A DNA stretch of 64,000 bases from NCBI GenBank assembly GCA_963969495.1, contig OZ018326.1, positions 149,511,806 to 149,575,805 on the forward strand, read 5' to 3'. The position numbers were made by a program, and so were the translations under genes. Shown piece after piece: positions 24,200 through 33,759 of this stretch (within the stretch, counting starts at the first letter, position 1; each line of letters opens with the position of its first letter). The stretch comes from Ceratothoa steindachneri. Lineage: Eukaryota; Arthropoda; Malacostraca; Isopoda; Cymothoidae. The notes below the pieces were generated by a model. That model searched no databases. It worked only from the letters and a program-made list of their open reading frames with translations, and was not told the DNA's origin.

Positions 24200-24619
24200 T
24201 ACACTGCAGCAAATATGCTTTTAAACCAACTTAACCTGTTTTTCGAATGAATGTAAATATTACATAGTTGGAAGAAGAGATGAAATCTTCCAATAATTAA
24301 TAAGGAAAAGCCGCAAAAAATAAATAAAATGATGCCAGCGATTATTCTATTCTAATGCATCTGTGCAAATACGTTTTCCTTATTCTTCTCTGACTTTCCT
24401 TACATAGTATTTCTTTCAACACCAACATAAGATCTGTCCTATCCTCTTTTATTATATGGCGATTGTCTTGAGCCATATTATAAGACTACATGAATCATTG
24501 ATACATATGTAAAAATGTTTGTACCCTAGATTCGGGTATATTAGATTTCTTGCCTTAAAATAAGTGTTGGACCTTATCTTTCAGGCCCGGTTAATTTGCA
24601 ATATAGTTAAGAAGGATAA

Positions 24620-24622
<3 letters not shown>

Positions 24623-24677
<55 letters not shown>
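24623..24677. repeat. TA microsatellite
   Basis: Uninterrupted TA run of about 27 units followed by TGTGTG. Confidence 0.95.
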
Positions 24678-24682
<5 letters not shown>

Positions 24683-25197
24683 TCTGAAATACCTAATATT
24701 AAAGAATAGAGAGGTTATAGTTTTCGTATTGTATGTCACTCTTAATTTGCGGTCTCAAATGCATGACGACCATGTAATTATTTCATTTATTCAAATTTAA
24801 GAAAACATACATATATCGGATGTTATTACGTGTACTTTAGTGTTGGTTTGTGTTAGAAAATAAATATTGCCTAAGTGTGACCATAAAAAAGACCATTTTT
24901 TCTTTCAATACTATAACGAGTTTCATTCGAGTGTTACAAAATCAGTTCGACAAAGGCTCCCGTAAAGGTTCTACTGCTGTCTTTGATAACACTATGTGAG
25001 AAGATTAAGAGAAATCTTTTTTCCTATGTTAAAAGTGTTATTTACCAGTCTTTCGAGAATAAGGTAAATAAAAAGTCTATGTTTATCCCACAACTTTTCT
25101 TTGCTAGTTAGGGCACTTAATTTCTAAACTTACACATTTGGAAAATAATGCTGGGGTAATGTTAATTTAGGAAAAAAAATGACAATATGTAAAGGTT

Positions 25198-25222
25198 GTA
25201 ACCTCCCTAACCAGTAGTCGAA
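25198..25222 (+). repeat. 25-bp motif, second copy
   Basis: Exact direct repeat of 24175-24199, about 1.02 kb away and 261 bp upstream of the ATG of copy B. A weaker, related string occurs on the minus strand inside copy C near 30050. Confidence 0.8.
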
Positions 25223-25306
25223 AATGTTAAAAATTATCTCCATAAAAATTGGAATAATATTTGTTTTTAGGAAACGTTCCAAAACATTCTAGATTTAATG
25301 ATAAAT

Positions 25307-25396
25307 TTCTAGAAATTTATGAAGCTCAAAGAATGTTCGACGACTTGACAGAACACAACCTGAGAAATTTTATGAATCTTATGAAATATTCTAGAA
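25307..25396 (+). promoter_or_regulatory. Cluster of heat-shock-element dyads upstream of copy B
   Basis: Three exact 8-bp dyads lie within 90 bp: TTCtaGAA at 25307-25314, GAAtgTTC at 25331-25338 and TTCtaGAA at 25389-25396, the last followed by degraded units to 25410. They sit 87-176 bp before the ATG at 25483. A TATA box and initiator like those of copy C are not found, so the core promoter appears lost or changed. Confidence 0.45.
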
Positions 25397-25482
25397 TATT
25401 TCTCTAGAAATATTTATACATGGATTCACAGATCTGTAATACGTTCTGCTCTAGCTACCATAGGGAACAAATTAGGATATAA

Positions 25483-27216
25483 ATGGCATATGAGGCTGCA
25501 GGCTTTCTGCAGATGCATTCATTTATATCTACGGATAGTTTATCGAAACTAGGTCAAAAATATTCAGTATGACGGAAACTAAGCGAATGGGTGAAGATTT
25601 CTTATCATACTTTAACATGACAGTTGGGAACAAAGCCAAACTCTAGCACTTCATTTTTTTTGTGAATACTGCATATAAACATTGGAAGGTAAGGAAATTG
25701 TTTGTTGTGAACATTAAAATATTAAATATCACGAGTATTTAAGCTATTATGTTTGTTTATAAACTAAAATAGTAACAGAGCATATTTTTTACTTTTACAG
25801 GATAGCATAGAAGGGAAAGAAGATCCTTGAAGTTTGTTACTCCCAGGAATTGGTGTGAATCCACTGACCACTCAATCAACTGCGATTTCTGCATTGTGGA
25901 TCATTCCAAACGTCAAATTGGCAAAAATGCATCTGCTATTTTCTATCACGGGGTTCTATCCTTTATTGCATCGGTACCATACAGTGGTGAGCTTTCTTGA
26001 CCTACTCTTCAGGAATAGAATAAACATACTTCATGATAAAGCAGTAATTCAGAAGCTGAAAAGATCATTGGTGATGGCCACTACATTTTCAGAGATATGG
26101 CTGTTGAGAGGAATCTATACTATCCAAACAAAAGTGACCTCAATGACCTTGTCATAGAACTTGGTTTACCAAAGTTAAATAGTGATATTTTGATTACAAT
26201 CACACAGAGTTAGATTTATTGAATGAAAGTGTGCGAGTGAGAACCAAAGGAAACGCGATAAACATTATTCGTGATATTTTACATTGCGCGCTATGCTATG
26301 CTACTACAATGATGTATCTGATCTGTTTGATGCAATTGGAATTACATGTAATCCAGATGAGTGAATGCTCTGCTTTCACATCTTCTCAATCAGCATTAAA
26401 TCTGGACTTCTTCCTAATTAGAATAAGCATCCATTTCTTTCCTTCTCTTATTCAGTATATCTCAAAAAGGAGTACAAAAGTGTCAAGCTACTCCTACTAA
26501 ATTTGAATTAAAAAGGCTATGGATGGGAAGTAATTGGGGAGTTAAAGATAGTAGCATTTTTGATGGGTCTCCAGGAAGGTTTTACCAACTTTACATTTCA
26601 TCTCTGTTATCCTGGACAGCTGAGATACTGAAATAAATTACCAGAAGAGGCACTAGTGAAAATGAATTAATTATCTGTTGGAGGGCATAAAGTCAAGCAT
26701 GAGCATTTGAAATTCTCTTAAAAGTTCGTATTCCCTCCTTTGTATTTAAAACTGGGTTATACATATGAAGCAGTTTTAGAACTAACAACTAATAGTCTCC
26801 AGCATTCAAGTATTTCGAAAAGTTTCTTTCTCAAACTCTCTGATTTAAACAAGAAAGCTAGCCTCCTTGTTGACCCCCCAATCTAGAAAATCACAGAATT
26901 CGCTGAAAATCTTGTAAAAACTAAAACAAAAGCCTGTAAGAGTTTAATTTTGGTGTGTCGGAACTTTCTAGGCAGCCACAAAAATGACAATTTTGTAGAA
27001 CTGGTTGAGAATATAGTAAGTAGCTATAGCCAAATGGGCTATAGGATCTCCCTAAAGGTGCATTTCTTCGATGCACATCTTAAAGTTCAAGGATAATATC
27101 AGCGCATACTAATAGATACAAAGGGAGTCCTTCCATCAATATATACTGAATTTGGACCCTAATACTAAGGAGTATAGAATGAAAACACGATGAGTGACTA
27201 CATTTGGGAGCTTTAA
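25483..27216 (+). pseudogene. Copy B of the Cys-rich uncharacterised family, near full length
   Basis: Exon 1 (25483-25688) is a degraded Cys-rich region ending LHFFCEYC-x2-TLEG. An intron (25689-25800) follows. Exon 2 opens GxHRRERRSLKFVTPRNWCE, then DHSINCDFCIVDHSKR (25878-25925). Later blocks, in shifting frames, are YYPNKSDLNDLVIELGLPKL (near 26128), ICYCNDV-like remains, WEVIGELKIVAFLMGLQEGF (26532-26590), KTKACKSLILVCRNFLGSHK (26922-26985), then SLKVHFFDAHLK, and TMSDYIWEL at the end. Order and wording match copy C throughout, so this is one gene of roughly 500 codons. Many stops and frameshifts rule out function. Several C-x2-C pairs suggest zinc binding. The gene lies tail to tail with copy C. 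Confidence 0.75.
25689..25800 (+). other. Intron of copy B (GT-AG, 112 bp)
   Basis: Donor GAAG|GTAAGG and acceptor TTTTTACTTTTACAG with a pyrimidine-rich tract. It splits the codon after TLE in phase 1. Removing it joins C-x2-C-x2-TLEG to the next block in frame, and copy C has an intron at the same codon and phase. Confidence 0.72.
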
Positions 27217-28909
27217 GGGTAAGTGATTTATATTTCAAACGGAAATTGAGGAAAACAAATCTCTTCTAACTTAATTTACTCTTTATATATTTCTTATGGA
27301 AGTTTGAATTAAATTGTCTAAATTTAACCGGGGGGTTTTTCCCCAACAATGCCTTAAAAACAAAATTTATCTAGTTTTATAATAAATATTTCATCATACA
27401 ATCCGCAAACTCAAAGATTAAATGATTGCTATGTTCTCTTGTTTTGCAATAAAAGAAGTTGGAAAATAAAATTGGCCAAGAACAAAATTTCACTTACATA
27501 ATATAACAATTATTATCTTCTAATATTTCAAAATCATTCTAAGAAGTAAAACAAGTTTTGGGAAATCTTCTCTAATGGCAGGAAAATATTGTGAAGAATA
27601 GTGGCATTATATTAAGGCCTTGTAATAAATCTTACTAGGCCTCAAGTTTTCTTATTAATTAATAGTTATAGGATTGATTTTTTGGAAATTGTTTTTAGTC
27701 AGCTTAAACTATGTAGGGAGCGTAAATATCAATGCACAGATCCTTCTTGCCGATGTAATGTTCTTGGAACTTGCCTCTTCTGGGCTGTATTTTAATTTTC
27801 TTCAGATAATCACACATGTTAAAAAGTGGACGCAATATTTGGGATTCTTTCTAAGTTTTAGTCAAAATAAGTCTATGATCAGCCTCCCAAGGTTTTAGAG
27901 AATTGATCTTCTAGTCGATAACTTTTTGTTATTTGTCTTGTATTATTGTCATGGATAATGGCGGTTGGAATACCATTGCAATTTCTGTCAAAGATAAATT
28001 TGATAAACGATAATAGAATCGTTTAATATAATCTTCGCGCGACATTCACGAGTAACTGTGATAAGAAATATCTCTTGCATTTCTCCTGTAAATTGACCTC
28101 CTCCTTAGTATTTACTAGTGACCTATTTTTGCACAGGACTCCAACAGGGCTAGACAAATGTCTGTCATATCCTATATATTTTTTGGTGGCGAGGAGGAGA
28201 GAGGTGGTCGAATTTGATGCCTATCTAAATTAAATTTATCTACATTGTGTTTTTTTCCCATTTGGGACAGAAATTGTAAGGAAATGATTGACAACTTTAT
28301 TGAGAACATTTGTTTACTTTAGAATAAATTTATATCAACAGAGATATAAATATCAGACTGGGGAGGAATGCAATTAAACTCACGCTGCTTCGTCGCTTTT
28401 ATTTCAATAATTCGGATGACAACGCATTTGAAAGCGTTATCCAGCTCTGAATTGTCTGTGCTTAAAAAACTTGAGGCTGTCGAGAGAAATTAGAATGGAG
28501 TTGTAGTTAGATTTTCTATCAGAAGTTTATATACACCTTCATACTCACATCCTCCAGCAACACTCCACCAATCATCATCAAAGACAAGGGCTTCTCTGCC
28601 CATAATCTGCCGGTCAAATACTTAGGACTTTACCTCGCTACTAATTACCTTGTGTAACACAATTTTTGTCTTTGGGTAGCAACTGACATTTTCTATTTGT
28701 TTGTGTCTAGAACACATGAAAAACACTTATTCATTCCAAACTTTGCTTTTGAGTCCAGGATGATGATATTTATATGAAATTTACCTATTTATTCCGTCTA
28801 GAAGGAAGTGGCGAATTTGAACTTTAATTTGCATAAAGTCGAAAAAAGCGACATAGGTGAGACAATTAAAATATTAGAAATGAGTAGTTTTACGTGATTT
28901 AAGCTTATA
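27217..28909. other. Spacer between tail-to-tail copies B and C
   Basis: AT-rich, no gene signature. It contains a GGGGGG-TTTTT-CCCC string at about 27330-27344 whose neighbours resemble the inner part of the MITE at 44572-45304. A 74-codon open frame at 27674-27898 is not recognised. Confidence 0.45.
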
Positions 28910-30578
28910 CTATAAATTAATGTCACGATTCAGCCCCCAAATATAGTCTCCCATCAGATTTTCAATTAAGATCCTTGATAGCGGCGTTTAAATTCTAGTA
29001 AATCCTGATGAAAGCGCTTGCCATGTTCCTCGGAGTATAATCCCATGTTCTTAAATATATCAAGATGAGCGTCAAGAATATGGACCTATAGGGACATCCT
29101 GCAACACATCTTGCCGTAGTTTCTTACCAAGTTCTCAACAAGCTCTTCATAGTTTTCGGCTTTGTGATTACCTAGAAAGGCCAGAACCACAGCGATAAAG
29201 CTGTCCGACGCTGCTTTTTCCGTCTTAGTGAGCTTCTCGTGAAACTCCTTGATTTCTATTTTTTTATTTGTTAACCGATGAAAACCTTGGCTTTTACCTT
29301 TGCTGCAGATAGTTCAGGAAAGTAATATTAGAGATACTTGAAAACTGCCTTGTTTCATAAGGCCCAACAAAGGCTCCCATTTGACGTTGTTTCTCCCTAA
29401 ACTAAACTTGGTCATTGTAGTTAACCCCGATGATCGTAGTGTGCCACGGTGTTCCTGCTTTTACAAAGGCAAAGATAGCAAGGAACCTTGGTAAAGCGGC
29501 CCTCGAGACCCATCAAGAGGGTAACCGTTTTAAAGTTTCCGATAACCTCCCAACCGTACTCTTCATATTTCAATGCAACCAACAACATCTTGACACTGCT
29601 GTATTCTTCTTTGACCTAGATCGAGTGAGCGAGGGAAAGAGATGGATACCTATTCCCGTTATGAAGCAGCCCTGCTTTGAGGCTACTGGACAAGCTGTCA
29701 TGAAGAGGTGCCACTCGTTGAGGTTAGAGGCGATGCCGATTGCCTCAAAACAGACCGGTCACATTGTGACAAAAGCAAAGCTTATCTTGACGGTTACAAA
29801 AGCTTTAAAAACACTAGTGACGCTTTCTTTGACCTGATATTTGCACACTGTCATCTAACAAATCCTACTGATTGAGTCTCGAAGTTAAAAACTCAGCATT
29901 GGAAAATATGAGACCAAGATCGCTGACAAGGTCGTTGTGATCTTTTTTGTTGGGGTAGTATTGGTTTCTTTCCTCATTTGTACCTCTGTAATCTGGATTA
30001 ATAACTTTATCCTCTTCTGAACTGCTTTTCCTTTTTAAAACCTACTACTCTATTTTTGACTACTGGGTAGGAGCTTTTTATTGTGTGGCACTGGCGCAAT
30101 AGATGACTGAAGATCTGGATACTTGGTAACAGGCGGATTTTGCCTACTCGACTTTTGGAAGTGTTCACCATGCAAAAGAAACAATTGCTTAAGTAGTCAG
30201 TTGGTTCCCTCTAAACTCGTGGGATTGCGAAATTCATAGCTCTCTTTTTTCTTCTCTACTATTCTGTAAAATAAACATAATGCAAATATAAGTATAAATA
30301 TACAAGTTCTTTTCACTTAGTGTTATTTGAAATGTTAAAAAAATCCAATATACAAATAAACAAAACACATTATATATATATATAATTATATATTGCCTTT
30401 CAAAGTTCTTTTGCAGAGCTCGCAAGTGAAATGAGGTGCCCAAAGATTGTTTTTATCCCAGACTGGCATCGCGAAATATGCCCCTTAGGCCTCACACACT
30501 TTTCGCTCTTGTCTTAATAAATTGGCCGCAGACATAGCAAAATGCGTCTGTCGCATGCTTACAACATCTTGATGCCAT
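28910..30578 (-). pseudogene. Copy C of the Cys-rich uncharacterised family, full length with intron and promoter
   Basis: The minus strand starts at ATG 30578: MASRCCKHATDAFCYVCGQF, the first C-x2-C pair, then WAPHFTCELCKRTLKG (second). The intron is at 30264-30396. Exon 2 has AMNFAIPRV, NCFFCMVNTSKSR (third pair), YYPNKKDHNDLVSDLGLIFS, LLHNGNRYPSLSLAHS and YGWEVIGNFKTVTLLMGLEG, with CYLC (fourth pair) after that. Then come YYFPELSAAKVKAKVFIG, SFIAVVLAFLGNHKAENYEE, MSLxVHILDAHLDIFKNMG, YSEEHGKRFHQDLLEF and RRYQG. The last block is NLMGDYIWGLNRDINL with a TAG stop at 28910-28912. Stops and frameshifts show it is dead, but all blocks of the family are readable. I know of no assigned function. 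The blocks with an Asp/Ser-Ser-Lys strand, a G-D/N-F/L-K strand and a C-x2-C near His could be an RNase H-like transposase core; that is inference. Confidence 0.82.
30264..30396 (-). other. Intron of copy C (GC-AG, 133 bp)
   Basis: On the minus strand the exon ends TTGAAAG|GCAATA and the acceptor is GTTTATTTTACAG. It splits the same codon in the same phase 1 as copy B's intron. The donor is GC rather than GT, either a true GC-AG intron or a T-to-C change after the copy died. A TA run lies just inside the donor. Confidence 0.62.
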
Positions 30579-30642
30579 GTTTGACAAATGCTTCTATCAA
30601 TGACTAGTGACGATGTCTGCGCTGTGACGGCTAGGGTTAAAC

Positions 30643-30746
30643 TGATCTGATGAGTAGACATTCTTTGTATTTATACAGTCATCTCCGTTGCCAAAATGTT
30701 TTAGTAATTCTTCAAACATATAAAAAGTTCTCGAAAGTTCTAGAAA
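30643..30746 (-). promoter_or_regulatory. Heat-shock-type promoter of copy C (HSE, TATA box, initiator)
   Basis: Reading the minus strand: four perfect alternating units nTTCnnGAAnnTTCnnGAAn at 30727-30746, a TATAAATA box at 30668-30675, and TCAGTT whose A (30643) lies 32 bp after the first T of the TATA box. TCA(G/T)T(C/T) is the arthropod initiator consensus. The predicted leader to the ATG at 30578 would be 65 nt. The arrangement is that of arthropod Hsp70-type promoters. It predicts heat- or stress-driven transcription by HSF when the copy was alive. Confidence 0.62.
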
Positions 30747-33170
30747 GCTCTACGGTTTATTTTTCACCAAATTAGTCCAGAATCTATCTGGAATGTAAGA
30801 GAACTGCCATTGTTTTCCAGGTCGCAATAAACAAATATAAGGGAAATAATAGCTATTACATCATATTTATACCATACCTGAAGAAAAAACATAATCCTTA
30901 AAAACTTTGATATATTTTGATCATTTGCATCAAAATAATGTTATTTACCATAAATGGGCTAATTTAAAAATTCAATATCCTAGCCACAAAAGCAAAGTTT
31001 TGGGATTAAAATTGACTCTTTTTTTTACTAGAGCCACCTACAATTTGGAAATAACATTTTAATCCAATGACCAGGAATATGTGCAATTTTTTTACAGAGC
31101 GTTATCTTATTAAACAAAATAATTAACCAATTGATTACAATGACTCTTCAACAAATTACAAATGAGCAAACTGGGAAGAATTCAGAATGAAAAGGACATG
31201 AGTTCGCAATACAAAACCGTTCACGCTGTTACTTTTCTAATGTCGAGGTGTCGGCTTGAATTCCATTCAAGTGCGGACAATATCTACTTAATCCCACGGA
31301 GGCAGATTTTACCCTCTTCTTCAGCCATATATCCAATCACAACTCCGCTGTTTATCTCTTTAGTCCTCGCTTCACAATACCCACACTTGCCTCTTCTGAC
31401 GTAGAGAATCTAGGAAACGAGTACTCATATTAACACGCTCCTGGAGTAGAACAGGCTCCCCTTCACTTATGGTAACAAAGGTTTCTTCTACCTTATCAGT
31501 GCTTAGTGTCAAAAAATACAAATACTTCCAGGCACTGCCCCTTCAATATCAAGGACTGAGTCCTGTTACCCCCGAGTATACTAGTAATTAACATTTTGAT
31601 CTTTAGGCTTCATTTATTATCAGGTCTGGAGCTCCTTCTGGATAAAATCGAATGTTTCTGCTACCTATCAGTAAAATCGATAACGCTGTATCCACTTTCA
31701 AACACAATCATTTCAAATGCCGATAAAAAACATCCCCAAAAGCAACCGCCTAACACAAAGTCAATGTCCTACTAGAAATTCAAGACCTCATAGGCAACGC
31801 AACCAACTGCCTCAAACACATGATATAGCTAGCCAGATACAAGCTCTATACACCTAACTAGCAAAAAAATAGTAAACCGAAAACAATAACTCTCAAAATT
31901 TTGTCAACCCCATGAAAACAAATATCAATAACTTCAAACTTCACAAATCGTATCACCCAAGGGACCTTATTGTGCCCCCACACTTATTAATGTCTAAATG
32001 CATGTTTATAATGCCTAACTATAATGCAGCATACTCCCTTAAACATTGACACAATAATGGAACCCTGAACTGAAACCAACCAAACATATCACCACATTAT
32101 ACACTCCTTTAGCACTCTATTGGAAAACAACCAACACGCTATATCTGTGAAATAGCTTCGTTTATTTTGAGGAAAGTTTAACGCAAATAAAACAAGTCGT
32201 CGTGGCATTTCCTCGAGGTCAAAGATAAAGTCCTTATTGTAATAAGACAGACATTAATGAAGACGCCTGTGCGTGAGTTTGTTTAGAGTTTAGATTCTGC
32301 TACACTTCAGTATGCACACAAACTTCACAAGCCTTCAGCTGGGTCCAAGAGCAGGGTGAACCCGAGACGACCGGAGATAATAGACTTCTTGCATCGTTCT
32401 TCCGCCTTCACAGGCGTTGAGTTTTGGATGAAAACCTCGTCCGCCTCTTCTGCCGTTGAGGACTTGGCATGGTTTGGTTTGATATTGGAGTTTCCTTTCT
32501 CCTAGCCTTTGCCTAAAGAGGCTCAGCCTACAAGGATGAGCCTTGCCATCGCTAAAAACGTGTACCCTTTGATTAATTTTCAAACTTTTTATAATTCTTT
32601 TGCAATTTCAGCAATTTTTAAATTTAACGTTCTGTAGCAGACTGGTTATTTAACAACGTTTACCACTCTCTCATTCCCGCAATTCTATAAATATGAAACG
32701 ACTATTAAAATTTTATTCCAGACCCACAAAAGAATTGAACTGTGCCAATAAAAATCCTGTATGAACTTATTAAAAGCAGGACTTCGAAAAATGTGGGCTT
32801 TTTTTTCTATCACCGTCGTTTACTCTATTTCTACGATGATGCTATTGATACATGAGTAAAATTATCGTAACTTACTGGATTGGTTATCATGAACTTTAAT
32901 ACATGTCATAAACACATTTATTGGGTATAGTTCATGAAAACGTTCAGCTGCTTAAAAGACCAAGCTCATCAGGGTTCCTTTAATCTGGTGGTAAATTCTT
33001 CCACCGACAGTGAACAAAATTTAGCCGAGTCAGAAGCGTATAACAGATGTTTGTAAAAAGTGAATATTATTGTTCGGATCTGGTCCCACTGTCTTGTATA
33101 AGATGTAGAAGGTGAATGTAAATGAGGACGTCTCATCGAAACAGATATATATCTATTATTCTTCACTATT
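30747..33170. other. Mostly gene-free; GC-richer island at about 32330-32580
   Basis: No gene identified. The island reads as an 82-codon open frame on the minus strand (32335-32583) and is clearly richer in G and C than its flanks. It holds a short hairpin, GGCTCA-N11-TGAGCC, near 32519-32541. It may be a fragment of an element I do not recognise. Confidence 0.35.
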
Positions 33171-33174
33171 TTTA

Positions 33175-33366
33175 ATATTCCCATTGCCTCTCTAAGAAAT
33201 CGGGGGCATTGTTCAACTTCCTTTCCATTTTGGAGTAATTTAGGCTAAGCTCCTTCACCAGCCACACCGACAGGCCGTAGTTTGTGATTCTATGAAAGAT
33301 AAAATGCACCTGGTCTATATATTCTTCATCATTGAAAGGCCGTCTACCAGACGGATTTAGAGGCCT
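33175..33366 (-). pseudogene. Unidentified 64-codon open tract without a start
   Basis: Minus strand, between a TAA at 33367-33369 and a TAA at 33172-33174. Part reads RRPFNDEEYIDQVHFIFHRI and LVKELSLNYSKMERKLNNAP, a convincing protein-like mix. A second open frame (32969-33184, also minus) overlaps its end and a third lies just upstream (33464-33691), so the whole 32969-33750 may be one broken coding region. I do not recognise it; an element ORF or the exons of a dead gene are both possible. Confidence 0.35.
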
Positions 33367-33759
33367 TTAGTTTTTATATTCTGATATTATCCATCGGTAA
33401 GAATTTTATTATGGCTGAGTTTGTTTAAATACCGTTATTTTTCCTTCAGTTCATGCTCTTCTGTCAAGATTTGTTAGTTATTGTGTTACTTAGTCGTCTA
33501 GGATAGCAAGTACCTTCGATCGATAGGCTCTTATTTTCTATGAATAACGTAGTTCTAATTATATCGTTCAAGATTATCACAACGTACTCATCTCTTTTTA
33601 AGTTATTAAAGGCCGAATCCACTGTAATTGGGCATATGTATGTTATCTTTTGTGTTATCGTCGGAATCACTGGTCTGGAGAACAGACTCAAAAGCTGTCA
33701 AAAGGTCCGAGGTACAAATGGTGTCCGAATGTACAGACTGGAGGTGGCCTAGCAACCTT

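Noticed and set aside
29430..29837. 135-codon plus-strand open frame
   Set aside because: It is the antisense shadow of pseudogene copy C, whose minus-strand frames match copy B block by block.
32335..32583. 82-codon minus-strand open frame in the GC-richer island
   Set aside because: No recognised motif and no splice or start context; kept only as a note on composition.
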